Shown piece by piece: positions 53,796-64,000 of a DNA stretch of 64,000 nucleotides. Below the pieces are notes generated by a model that was not told the origin of the DNA, ran no database searches, and saw only the letters and a program-made list of their open reading frames with translations. Position 1 is the stretch's first letter, and each line of letters begins with the position of its first letter. The position numbers and the translations under genes are program-made. Origin of the DNA: Liopterus haemorrhoidalis (taxonomy: Eukaryota; Arthropoda; Insecta; Coleoptera; Dytiscidae); assembly GCA_963971575.1 (NCBI GenBank), contig OZ020617.1:37911626-37975625 (forward strand), read 5' to 3'.

Positions 53796-55670
53796 AATAA
53801 TTCTTGCTAGATTTTCTGTCAGGTGATCTATCCATCTTCTCAAATGTCTTTTCAGTGGTGGACATATACCGAAACTTTCAAAGTTTATACACTTATTGTA
53901 TTTGCACCACTTAAACTAAACATACAATGTAAGTTGTGATAACGAATCCACCGTAGTAAATCAGACAAAATTATTAGTCTAAACATCACTCTCTTTTCGG
54001 GCTTAGATCTTATAATATCGTTCGTTAGAAATCAATTATATAAAGGCCAATTCTAGGTCAACTGGCATAGAAAATCATCTCGTATGCTAAACTAAGGAAA
54101 CGGCTCAGAGTTGGACTCATCGAACTTGTTCGTACTGTTGTGAAAGCGATCGAATGTAGAACGAAATTTATGGTGTATATTTAAGCTCTATATTTCACTT
54201 ATTTAGATAGAGGTAAGCTTCACTTGAGCTTCTTTTCTCGGAATATGCTGTAAACGGAATGACTGAATTAGTGATCAAACGAACACGCGTAGCATAATCG
54301 AACGAAAATATATTTTCGCTTCGTTATCTAGAATATTCTAGGAGTCAACAGGATTTCCTAAGGGCGACGGGCAAGCATTTGCTCATGCAGGACAATATTC
54401 GTAACAGTATTAAAGAAACTAAGGTGCGATGGTGATAGTCAATATGTGGATGATGAAAAAAATATTTGTCACTAACCTGCTTGTGTTGATATTTGTTCTA
54501 TTCCGTACCTGCATGTATTCTTGAATTTGCCTGCAATGGTGTTTGCAGTATAATAGTTAACACCTGTATTTTAGAACTCAGAATATATTCAAAGATAATT
54601 GGATGACTTTTCTCTCCGTTTATGCTTTTGTTAATTCTTATAATTATGTTTATTAAATAAATATAATTACAATGAATCTCTCCTAATGCAGCAACTCCAT
54701 TACGAAAGTTTAATTAAAAATAATTTGTTAATTTACAATGCCACTAGTTTAAATTATCTGTTATAACTGTTCAAAGAAATTATATTCATTAATTAAAAAA
54801 ATATATCAGCTACGTTGTGTAGGTTGATGAATTAATTTAGTTATTACCTATATTTAAAACACCACCGGGATTTTATATTGTAGTGAAAAAATATCGTAGG
54901 CGATTTTTCAAATTAAATAGGAGTAAAGGTTGCAATTTAAAGTACATTGTAATAACATTAATATCAGATTCGGAATATTGATTAATATAAAATTAATCAA
55001 ATAATCTCACAGAAGATAATATTATACCCAAATATTTGTGTTTGGCTATACAGTCTCATAGTTATGTATGGCTTCAAAATATGGGTCTTAATCATTCTTC
55101 TCCTCCTCAATACTTGTAGGTCTTTAAAAACGTGTGGTCACTTTGGAATCTATTAATTTGGTAGTTCTTGGGCGGCATTTTTAATTATTGAGCACCATTT
55201 TCGAGATTTTTGTCTCTGTGATGGAGCTCTTTATTGTGTACATACACTCATGCAATACAGAAATACAAAATATTCATTGAGGCATATTGTACTGCACATA
55301 TAAACTACACTTACTGAAAATTTTGATACAGTAACACTATTTTTCACACAAAATAATTGATATGTTCATATAATCTGTTTTACTTAGTACAACTACACAG
55401 TTCACACATTTAGTAATTTATTCACAAATACGGGGTAGGAACTCACAAATAAACATTTATTCAAACGCTCATTTAAACGCCAGCCAGTTACATAATGGAT
55501 AACTCAGTACTGCGAAATCTTGTAGAACTTGCATTAAATATATCCTTCTTGCAGCCAATGTTCTAATATCAAATTCTTCTAACACGTCTTGAGATGGTTT
55601 GTATCTAGGATATTTCCCATTATTTCGTAATTTCTCAACACGATAGTCTCAACACCAGAGTGAGAACATT
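53796..55670. other. AT-rich spacer, no gene seen
   Basis: About 1.9 kb without any supported gene, transposon end or repeat. Confidence 0.45.
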
Positions 55671-55672
55671 TT

Positions 55673-55673
<1 letters not shown>

Positions 55674-55761
<88 letters not shown>

Positions 55762-55762
55762 T
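55674..55762 (+). repeat. (AT)n followed by (GTAT)n microsatellite
   Basis: About 29 AT units (to about 55733) and then six GTAT units. Confidence 0.95.
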
Positions 55763-55871
55763 ATACATATATTTTTATATTTGATATTTGATTTGATATG
55801 GTGCTCGTATAAAGCTATCATACTCAAGTATAGATCTTATATAGGAACTAAACAATGCAATTAGTCTAGTG

Positions 55872-57091
55872 CAGTGTTTCCCAATCGGCACAGGTCCGCG
55901 AGATTGTTTTGCCGGTCCACAGAAATATTTTTATGTGCAAGTTTATAAAACAAAAAATTATGTTAATTTATAAAATACAATAATAATTACTTTCCACAAT
56001 AAACGATACATATTTTATTTTTATTCAGGGCTGAGATATCAACCTCAAATTAATTTATTCACTAAAAAAAAATTCAATTTTATATTGTCTACTATTCGCC
56101 TAATAAGTTAATTTAACTTAATAACTTAATTTTGAGATGAAAATCTCGGTCCTTAATCTGTTAATTGCCTAAGTAATAGTTTGTTTCTTTTTAGGATTTT
56201 GTAGGTATGACCCCCAAAAAATCCTTATAACGTCACTTATGTGTCTGTCATTTTTATTTATGAAAAAACAATTTTTTTTATGGGAGTCTTGCCAAAAATA
56301 TGACAAAAAATTTTGTTCCCCACCCTATCTCTCACAAGGGTTGATCTAAATATATGAAAAAAAATCTCCATAATGAAAATTGATGGGTAACCGGAATAGT
56401 TCAACAGGAATTGTTGATCAGATTAGTTTTTCGAAAAATGTCTTTTTTTTGTGTCGTTGATAAAAAATTACTTATAAAGAATTTATTGTGTGGTATCAAA
56501 AGAAAGTTCTTAGGATGTATATAGGGAACGAAAGTAGTTTTTTAAAATTCGTTTTTTTTTAACACGATTTTAGCCAAAAAGGTTCTAAAAAAGTTCTTAT
56601 CCCGCCCCATTTTACCCAAAGGGGTTAATCTAAAAATCTGAAAAAAATATAGGTAATGTACATAGATCTGCGTCGGAACCGTATGAGAGGATTTTTTGAT
56701 CCAATTGCGTTTTTGATAAAATTAATTATTTTTTTAATTCATTGCTAATAATGTTAGAGATTTTTTGTATTTATGGCTAAGATAGTTTGTGTCTTTTATG
56801 AAATCCTAGATTAGAGAACACAATATTAATAGAACAAATATTCGTAGAGATCCAGTATTATGTTGGCTTCTTACACTTATTTAATGTATACAATATCTTG
56901 AAATATGTAAAAATACACACTTTACATTAATTTTTTCACTAATTATATTTGATTTTTTATTAGTTTTATTTTTCTTAAATCAATTCAATAAAAAATATAA
57001 AACTTTTGTGATACACATTACTTTCTAAACTTTCCGCGAATTTTTTCCAGGTCGCTTGATGTCCGCCATGAAAAAAGGTTGGGAAACGCTG
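55872..57091. mobile_element. hAT transposon with a nested HINE
   Basis: Ends CAGTGTTTCCCAATC (55872) and GGTTGGGAAACGCTG (to 57091) are inverted repeats with two mismatches; GTCTAGTG is duplicated outside (55864-55871 and 57092-57099). An internal HINE occupies about 56189-56936, leaving about 470 bp of hAT sequence with no recognisable transposase. Confidence 0.88.
56189..56936 (+). mobile_element. HINE copy 6, nested in the hAT
   Basis: Left end CTTTTTAGGATTTTGTAGGT, a vestigial GTCT tract, then family body (CCCACCCTATCTCTCACAAG, GTTCAACAGGAATTGTTGAT). The right end TTGAAATATGTAAAAATACA then CACTTTACATTAATTTTTT matches the family 3' end with a decayed hairpin. Confidence 0.75.
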
Positions 57092-57289
57092 GTCTAGTGC
57101 CCATACATCACATTTTAAGTTGATACTGCATTTGATGCCATAATTTATAGATGGATCTTAAACAAGGAACACCAATCACTTTTCAAAATTACCACTTCTG
57201 GCCGTTATATACCGCTTGTCTCTGCGACCACAAGTCAATAAAATTACAAAATGTTTCTTGAAAAGATTGTTATGAAAAGATTTTAATAT

Positions 57290-58030
57290 TGAGGAGGCTT
57301 TCAATCTCCAGAACGAAATGGGGTATGCTACAGGTTAATAAGAAACTTGTGAGAAAGCGCCGACGATACAGAGAGACCCTTACCCTGCTTCAGTTATGGT
57401 TTGCTGGGGCGGCAGCTATACGGTACCATTAAGCTTAATTTTTACAAGAAAGGAATAAAAACGTCTAGTCTACTAGAAAACCATATTAAAGTCGGTAGTT
57501 AAAGAACTGAACAACTCTCTCTTTGCTGGTTACCACTATAGCTTCCAACAAGATTCAAAGCCAACCCATAATACGAAGGCTGCGCTACAGCAGCTTAAAA
57601 GCAATATACCGGACTTCCGGGGCTTCAGAGAGTGGCCTCTAAGCCGTTGGTCGGTGTTGATGGAGTACAGAGGTGACATGTCCGTAGAAAACTTTCCAGT
57701 TGTCGCTCTGTACATCTGAATGAAGTCACCTCGAGCTCTGCGGGCTGCAAGAGAGGGCAGATTTAGCCTTTCAGGCCACTCTTCGTATGACAGAGCTCTG
57801 AGACATGTCGAATCTTCGGTTGACCTGGGCATTACCATCACACTCACCTTAGAATGCCCAAGATGTAATACGCAACATTTGGACGTCTTCAGAGGGAACG
57901 ACCAATTGTCACACCACTGCATAGCGAGCGACCAACAGGACATCAATTGCATTGAGGTCCTGTAGCAAGAGCGACCAGTTGCCACAAACGTTATATATTT
58001 TTAGATCGTCTACATACATCTGGTGGATGG
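57290..58030 (-). pseudogene. CR1/L2-like reverse transcriptase C-terminal relic
   Basis: On the minus strand: MYVDDLKIYNVCGNWSLLLQ then DLNAIDVL (about 58015, catalytic box YVDD, where YADD is usual), then in another frame WSLAMQWCDNWSFPLKTSKC and CVLHLGH (57930-57860), CLRALSYEEWPERLNLPSLA and ARRARGDFIQMYRATTG (57800-57680), RLRGHSLKPRK (57640) and remnants to about 57290. LxxLxYxERLxxLxLPSLxxRRxRGDLIxxYK with a following GHxxKLxKxR is the C-terminal signature of this broad non-LTR group. The 5' half is missing. Confidence 0.8.
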
Positions 58031-59523
58031 AGGTTATACTTGAAATTATATCGACCACATAAACGAGAAACAATATTATGTACTAAAAGAAATAATTTGC
58101 AAATACATATATCTATTTTCAGAAACTTTTTATTAGAGATCATAAATAATCGTGACATCAAAATAAATCCAATAAAATAAAGGCTAAAATTTGATACAAA
58201 GGAATCAAAATAACATGAAAAACAATCATCGAAACAGCTGCGTACAAGACTAATGTTAGTAAATTTTTATTTTGCACAAAATTATTCCGTAGAATTATTT
58301 TACCTTGAATTCAATGGGCTTTTTGTCATGTCAGGGTCATTTTGATCAATCTCTATATTACTGATTAACATGCACTGTAGCCTTATGCACTTTTTATTTA
58401 ATTATTACGAAATAATGCATTGTTAGCTGTTTCAATATAAATGATAATATCTTAACATGTTCATACATTTATATGGTATTTTCAATTTTCAGCGTTTTTA
58501 CAAAAACATCTAGGAGAATCCATATACAAATATTTTCTGCAAGTATTTGTATCTAAATAATTAAATAAATTAAAATGTAACCTTTACAGTACTGTTTTTA
58601 AGTAAAAATCTCAAAGAGAAATTCGATAAAATTTTGATTTGTATCGGCAGCCCACCAGCTGGTTGCCCATTCCGCCACATCATATCTGTAAGATAACGTA
58701 TCTGTGAATTTCTCCACTGTAAATTTTTAACCACATCTTTGTGCGAAAATCTGTTTATAGGTAGACATTTTAAATATTTAAGATAATATTATGTGAGTAT
58801 TTATGTTATTTATTAATATAAAGAATTAATACGATATAACATAAAATGAAAAGTTTACGAACAACATAAACATGTATTTCTAAAATTTTGATGGTATCAC
58901 AAAAAGCGGGATATTTTAATGTCAGACAGTATGTTCAGGGTACATCAAGACATTATCTGTGATAATGGGACTGTCCCGGACGAATAGAATCCCTAGTTTA
59001 GACCCGTAGATCCTTGATGATTTATTAAAGAAAAAATCATTTTCCTTGCTTAAATTTAGTTTTAATAAATAGAGAGGGTTCCATTTAAAAAAATGTATTT
59101 TTCTTCAAGCGGATTATAATGCTAACATTAAATTGTTCAATACATTCGGTAGAAATGGTACATTATTTTACTAGTAAAATAATGTGAATATTATTATACT
59201 AGTTAATAGTTCATATAGTTATCAACAGATGACACTGATAGCAGCAGTCACCATAAACAAAACATCTGTCAATTTAATATGTTTGTAGCGTGGTTTATAG
59301 TGAATTTAGAAATTAGTTACGTTATTAATGAGTTACTTTATTATTATTCTGTGATCATTCTATGATTAGTTACTAAATACACAATATAAAGATAAAAAAA
59401 AAAAATTAAAAAATGTCTCAACCAATTCAATGTACACCGCCGGAATTAGCAGCAATAGCATCTGAAACTATATAGTCATAAGTATTTATGGTTGCAAATT
59501 TTTAATACCTACGCTTGAAGAAA
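58031..59523. other. AT-rich spacer
   Basis: No gene supported. At 58672-58640 on the minus strand TGGCGGAATGGGC looks like a polymerase III A box, but no good B box follows (GATACAAATC is a poor match), so no RNA gene is called. Confidence 0.4.
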
Positions 59524-59525
59524 AA

Positions 59526-59662
59526 ATAGTATATGTCACTCGGAGTAGAACGCATTTTTTGTGCTTCTCTCAATATGCAAGCCTCGGCTGCGCCTCGGCA
59601 GCAACATTTGAGCTCAGCACAAAAAAGAGCGCGTTCAACTCCTAGTAACATAATATACTATT
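59526..59662. repeat. imperfect snapback repeat, about 50-60-bp arms
   Basis: Left arm about 59526-59583 (ATAGTATATGTCACTCGGAG ... GTGCTTC ... GCAAGCCTCGGC) and right arm about 59590-59662 (GCCTCGGCAGCAACATTTG ... ATATACTATT) are inverse of each other at about 75-80%, with the centre near CCTCGGCTGCGCCTCGG. Probably a small MITE. Confidence 0.65.
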
Positions 59663-59663
59663 A

Positions 59664-60179
59664 ACTTCCACCATCAAATAATAAATACATTATGTTTCCA
59701 GTTAAAAATATATAAATCTGCTTACATTGCACGCCGTGTATACTGAGACGTGCATGCGTGCTCATCCGTAAATAATAACCGTTTTATATACGGCATTTTT
59801 TAGTAATTAAGTTAGTTAAAATGTTTGACGCTTAGCAACAATGGCTATTTACGCCTGACACCATCTTTATAACTAAAATATTATTTATAAGTTAAAGATA
59901 ATAATAAAGAAAAAATAAAACAATAGATAACAGTATTTTATACATTGTTGTAGGTTTCAATCAGCTGATGGTTCGGTTGCCATTTTGTTTTTTTTTTTTT
60001 TGACTAACACCTGCGGTGAATATTAAAACTGGTCAAAATGATGAACCATAAATTTAAATCTAATAAATGTTAAACTAAATACTTAAGTCCAGAATCCATC
60101 CAATGATGTCTTACAGTTTGTTTCGATAACCCTAGGGCACTATACATCAACTCACGTAAAATGCTCTGCTTTTATCACA
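59664..60179. other. AT-rich spacer
   Basis: Nothing recognised. Confidence 0.4.
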
Positions 60180-60830
60180 ACATTACACAAGGTCGAATGG
60201 TTTTGTTCTCTTCAGTCTTCGGATCAGATTTTGGTTGTCCAGCAGCTGAAGGGCTTCTACATTTATGTGTTGATGAAGTCTGGATTCATGTTTACCAGCA
60301 AACCTCTTGATTTTTTCTCGTACCATCGAAATGCCAAGATCACGATGAAGATCGCTGTTGCGAACGTACTATGGAGCATTTACCGTGTTACGTAGCAATT
60401 TGTTTTAGAACGTCTTAACTTATTTTACATTGGATTCTTTGGCACAACCCCAGAGTTGTATTCCGTAGAGCCAAACAGATTTTAGGATCTGATTATAAAT
60501 AAGTATTTTATTATTTAATGACAACTTGGAATCCCTTCTAAGAAGCCAGTAATATTTTTTATATTTCAGACCGAGTTCAGAGCGTTTTTTCTTAACGTGT
60601 TCCTTCAGTCGTAACTTAGCATCCAGATTAGTACCAAGGTACTTAGTATTGTTCTTATGAGGTACAATAATACCGTTAATGTTGAATGTTGGAGAAGCTA
60701 TCAACCTTTTGTAGGTAAAGTTGACATGTATAGATTTCAATTCGCAAACCATGAGAAGTTTTACAAGAATTTCTGTATCTCTAAATTTAATTATTTCTCT
60801 AAAGATAAAAGTATATAGTTGTAGATACAA
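60180..60830 (-). pseudogene. jockey-like reverse transcriptase C-terminal region
   Basis: The largest open piece (60830-60420, minus) contains KSIHVNFTYKRL, INGIIVPHKNNTKYLGTNLD, AKLRLKEHVKKKRSELGLKY, KKYYWLLRRDSKLSLNNKIL and LKSVWLYGIQLWGCAKESN. After stops the frame goes on with KLLRNTVNAP, YVRNSDLHRDLGISMV, REKIKRFAGKHESRLHQHIN and VEALQLLDNQN to about 60215. This is the thumb and C-terminal region of jockey-type reverse transcriptases (K-x-x-x-V-x-F-T, KYLG[MV]xLDxxLxWKxHV, PxWxYGIQLWG, NAPWYVxNxxLHxDL). The palm with the YADD box has been lost. It is among the less decayed retrotransposon relics here. Confidence 0.85.
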
Positions 60831-61047
60831 TATTGTATTTGACTCACATATAATGGCTATATTACACTCGATGATTACAACTCTCGTTTCAGCTCATGCT
60901 GTTATCTTCATCTTCGTGTGAATATAGCTTTATTAATTGTTTGTATTATTATTTAGTACTATATAAATAATTAATTTTGAGTTATTGGAGGTTTATTTAT
61001 GTAAAAATATATTTAATTAATTAATTTAATAAGTTATTCACCTCAAA
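60831..61047. other. AT-rich spacer
   Basis: No clear piggyBac end was found before 61048; several TTAA tetramers are present (for example 61013-61030), any of which could be the target. Confidence 0.4.
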
Positions 61048-61994
61048 ATGACTTCTTTTTATAGAGGCCGCAAATGTACCGTCAGGAATAATGGAAAGGG
61101 GAAAAAAGTAAAGTGGTTCCGAAATAGATCTCTAACTGATGTAGAATTAGAGGAAATAGCTCATTCTATTTTTTTGGTAAATTTACCTCTCGATAACAAC
61201 TTTATAACTGACGATGAGGTAGATGATGAGAACGTAAATGAAGACAACGAAACAAGTTTTCCATCTACATTTACTGATATTCAAATTCAAGAGTCCTCTG
61301 TTTATTCAATTTCATTCAGCTCATCAAATTTGATTTGTGAAAATTTACCGGCATCAGCGGAAGCTCAACATGTAGAATTAGAACCAGAACAGAATAATAA
61401 CGACAACGTAATTTTGAAGCAATCTGAAAATATAAGTATTTTGTACGGAACGTAGACAAACAAGATCCGAAAAAAATATACGAAAATAAAAGAGATTGCT
61501 GAAAACCAAATAAATTCAGAACAAATCGATAATATTACCTGTGTACCAATCAACCGAATTTGAAAAAAAATCACCTCAAATTATCTCCATACCTGATTAT
61601 TCTCATCATCAAGGACCATTATTAGAAAAGTTCGAAGATTATAGGACAGCTTCTGATGTATACCAGAAAGTCTTGAGAAATTCAATTGATGATATTGTTT
61701 ATCAAAGTAACTCATATGCCACACAGAATAATAAATTGCTAAACTTAACAAAAATGTTTTTTGGTATACATTGGCATTAATTTTATGATGATTTATCATC
61801 AACTTCCAACATGGAAGCAATATTGGAACAGCAGCCTGGATTTAGGAGTGCCACTAATTTCCAATGCAATGTCAAGAAACCGATATGAAAAAATTCTTCA
61901 ATTCTTTAATACCATGGAATGGTTTAATTTTACCAAAATATTGAATGTTATCTTTATTTTTCGATACTATAGTGCAATTATACGAAATATTTAG
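61048..61994 (+). pseudogene. piggyBac-like transposase, N-terminal half
   Basis: Piece 1 (61048-61455) is the acidic N-terminus (SLTDVELEEIAHSIFL, DDEVDDENVNEDNETSF). Piece 2 (about 61566-61780) reads PQIISIPDYSHHQGPLLEKF, DDIVYQSNSYATQNNKLLNL and TKMFFGI. Piece 3 (61761-61994) has MIYHQLPTWKQYWNSSLDLG, VPLISNAMSRNRYEKILQFF and NTMEW. The block YHxLPxWxxYWxxxxDxGVPxxxxAMSRNRFExILxFxH is diagnostic of piggyBac-type transposases and lies just before the first catalytic Asp. Everything downstream (three catalytic Asp and the Cys-rich finger) is absent. PiggyBac proteins insert at TTAA. Three frameshifts or stops make the gene inactive. Confidence 0.85.
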
Positions 61995-62332
61995 ACTGAA
62001 TTAAATACCAAAGATATTATTTTTATGTTAATTAAACTAATAATATTAATTATTAAATACTTATTTAATTTTATGTATGTTCCTTTTGTTTGTATTATTT
62101 ATTTTTTCTATATTCTAATAAATTTATAATGAAAAATTATCATTTTGCAAAATCTATTTAATTCCTAACGATATTAACAAGTACCAAATGTTTTTAACAA
62201 TATAGCACTTAGAGGGGTTGTGTAATGTTTTGTTTTTAATTTGACAACTATTCTAGCGTTATAAATTTAACCAAAAATTATATTTTCAAATTATTATTTT
62301 GTAAAAAAATTCTTGGGCACTAAAGAGTTAAG
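61995..62332. other. AT-rich spacer
   Basis: Nothing recognised; may include the decayed 3' part of the piggyBac element. Confidence 0.4.
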
Positions 62333-62386
62333 TACCTACAAAACCCTGAAATGTTTAAAAATTCACACTTCACATACATTTTTTAA
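62333..62386 (+). mobile_element. HINE 3' end fragment (copy 7)
   Basis: TACCTACAAAACCCT (62333-62347) is the exact inverse of the family left motif AGGGTTTTGTAGGTA, followed by TGAAATGTTTAAAAATTCAC, ACTTCACAT and a T-run, i.e. the family 3' end with a decayed hairpin. The rest of the element is missing. Confidence 0.7.
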
Positions 62387-63867
62387 TAAAACCTATTATT
62401 TATCACATAAATAACCCATAATGTCATGCGTCAACACCGGTCAGTGCTTAGATTTTATTTACTTTATCCCAGATCATAAATGTGATTGTAAATCTGAGCT
62501 ATAAGTGCAGGATTAGGTTTAGTTCGGATTCTCCGGAGATAAGACAGAGATGAAGTAGATGCGCGCAGCAATTACACAGCATACGGAATACATTGAAGAC
62601 CAAACTGCATAGAAATCATGTGGTTTGTATAGCATTCCGAATGTCTTGAATATTCCAGTTCCAATTCACGCCGGAAATAATTAATTAGAAATACCGCTGT
62701 TCAAGCAACGTGTAAATTGAATAATTGAAAATGCTACTTATAATGATTTACTTATTTGCACAGTGCAATCGCTTATGCAAGACAATGGATAATTGATATT
62801 GTATACAGAAAACATTAAAGCTTAAGAACTAGGAGAATGACAGCCTTGAAAATATACGATTATGCACATGGATCACTGCAAATGTAACAATAATTTCATC
62901 ATAATTAATAATATTATCACTGGGTGGATTCAAGAACGGACATCTTTTCTACAAAATTTATTATATAATAATAATTTTACATCACAATACAAATAACTCT
63001 CAGAATGGCTGCTAGTGTTGTCTGTTAGTAGGTGATGTAAGTCCCGTTCTTGCCCCGGCTTCTCCAGGATCGGTCGAACCACCCCATGTATCCGCACGAG
63101 GCGGACACGTGGAGAAGCCCTGTAGACGGCACTCATATCTCGGGTTGTTGACTTGAACAGCTGGGCTGGTCCTTGGGTAGCGTGCTCACAAAAATGATCG
63201 AATGAATAACTGACTACTTCAATGACTGACTCAATGAATCACTGACTAACGACTCTATTCCCTAAGACCATTTTATAACTGTTAACCAGGACAATATGAC
63301 GTGAGGTCCTACCTCAATTGTTTTGGAAACATTATTCATTTGTGTAATTTTTGGCAGCAAGTAAAGACCATAGTCGGTACAATTGAATAATGTTTATCAA
63401 CACATTAGAAAGTAGTTCAAAACTTATGTTGACAAACACGCAACACTCTGCACATTCTTTAATTCCCAAAACCGCAAGTCAACAACCGCGACCTACACCA
63501 CCTAAAGGCCGCTCAAGGAATTGGGATATTAGCATACAATTATATCATAATTGTGACAATATATCTTGCAGTGCAACGCGACAAGCTCAGGACTACGTTC
63601 ATTTGAGACAGGCATCTTTTGACAATTTATTGACTGAATGACCCGCGGGTCACGCAGTGACCTTATGGCGATTTCAAATGACCCCTACAAAAGAAGATCT
63701 TTGTAGATCTAAAGATTCTAAAGAGAGATTCTCAGGTAACTAAGGTTGGGTTTAAGCGATCGGATTCACGAAAGATTGTAGGAAAATCGGCATATATGAT
63801 AATGTTAACAAGATGGAATTCAACTATTATTGGGTCGTCAAGGATTAAATTTGTAGAAAAAAAGAAC
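62387..63867. other. spacer with a GC-richer block of unknown nature
   Basis: At 63000-63180 a GC-richer block (CTTGCCCCGGCTTCTCCAGG, ACGAGGCGGACACGTGGAGA, AGCCCTGTAGACGGCACTC) is followed by TGACTGACTCAATGAATCAC-type short repeats (63205-63255). It could be part of an LTR, but I see no second copy. The frame 63390-63641 (83 codons) has no recognised domain. Confidence 0.35.
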
Positions 63868-64000
63868 AAAGTTGGTTGATAACTTAGAAATATAAGGAAT
63901 TATTTTATTCATCAAAGTATGCACCCATATTGTCTATACACTTTTGCCATTTAAGTGGTAGGTTGTTCAGGCTGGTGGTGTAAAACCCTGGCGGACGAGA
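63868..64000 (-). mobile_element. mariner copy cut by the window end (same family as 41423)
   Basis: The sequence AAAGTTGGTTGATAACTTAG and the following AATATAAGGAATTATTTTATT, CCCATATTGTCTATACACTT, and AACCCTGGCGGACGAGA match the 3' end of the mariner at 41427-41560 almost base for base (about 93% by eye). It encodes on the minus strand SRPPGF and, further on, the WQKC-IDNMGAYFDE end of the transposase. The remainder lies beyond the window. Confidence 0.85.

Noticed and set aside
57720..57965. 81-codon plus-strand frame
   Set aside because: Antisense to the CR1/L2-like reverse transcriptase relic.
58640..58672. A-box-like TGGCGGAATGG on the minus strand
   Set aside because: No acceptable B box or cloverleaf follows.
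61365..61820. Minus-strand frames of 69 and 79 codons
   Set aside because: Antisense shadows of the piggyBac fragments.
63000..63260. LTR of a retrotransposon
   Set aside because: No second copy, no primer-binding site and no coding neighbour; left as unassigned.
1..64000. CRISPR array, bacterial operons or prophage
   Set aside because: No regularly spaced identical repeats and no dense coding were seen; base composition and elements are of an arthropod nuclear genome.

Overview
This window looks like a transposon-dense, AT-rich stretch of an arthropod (most likely insect) nuclear genome. The evidence is the spread of element types: mariner, Tc1, pogo, hAT, PIF/Harbinger, piggyBac and THAP-carrying DNA transposons, Helentron-associated elements with a GTCT microsatellite, and decayed RTE-, CR1/jockey- and RNase H-bearing non-LTR retrotransposons. 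No host protein-coding gene, rRNA or intact tRNA gene could be supported. Almost every open reading frame that can be recognised is a fragment of a transposase or reverse transcriptase. I cannot name the species.

Layout. 0.8-1.2 kb: short poly(A) retroposon with a 14-bp target duplication. 3.4-4.4 kb: a transposon with 17-bp inverted ends and two convergent coding fragments, one a THAP domain. 4.6-5.6 kb: first Helentron-like (HINE) copy. 6-8 kb: Harbinger-like relic and an RTE reverse transcriptase relic. 8.7-9.2 kb: Tc1/mariner-like relic. 11.7-12.2 kb: MITE of a family whose longer copy lies at 33.9-36.2 kb. 14.4-15.75 kb: mariner interrupted by a Penelope-like insert made of two perfect 174-bp inverted arms, each with a hammerhead-ribozyme-like motif. 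18.9-20.2 kb: the best preserved mariner. 20.5-24.4 kb: jockey-like relic, then a long-TIR Tc1-like element with a Harbinger MITE inside. 24.8-25.7 kb: second HINE, holding a tRNA-Thr-like sequence. 27.4-29.4 kb: RNase H relic, then a mariner split by a CR1/jockey-type tail. 29.9-33.1 kb: third HINE, a pogo-like MITE with a mariner inserted into its last bases, and a TA-flanked element with iterated motifs. 37.6-38.4 kb: hAT with perfect target duplication. 39-42.9 kb: two HINEs and a mariner split by a Harbinger MITE. 43.5-45.2 kb: element rich in CCAGTACTGG-like motifs. 45.7-49.8 kb: Tc1 and two mariner relics. 50.9-51.4 kb: pogo/Tigger MITE. 52.2-53.2 kb: non-LTR tail and a collapsed Gypsy element (LTR, proline primer site, reverse transcriptase). 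55.7-57.1 kb: microsatellite and a hAT with a nested HINE. 57.3-61.99 kb: CR1/L2-like and jockey-like relics, a snapback repeat and a piggyBac N-terminal relic. 63.87 kb to the end: start of another mariner copy.

The parts do not form a pathway. They record successive insertions, and nesting with target duplications gives a relative order for many of them. The observations most worth following are the ribozyme-bearing Penelope-like palindrome (15143-15533), the two-gene THAP element (3445-4396), the Helentron-like family present in seven same-orientation copies, and the long/MITE pair with a Helitron terminus in the long copy.
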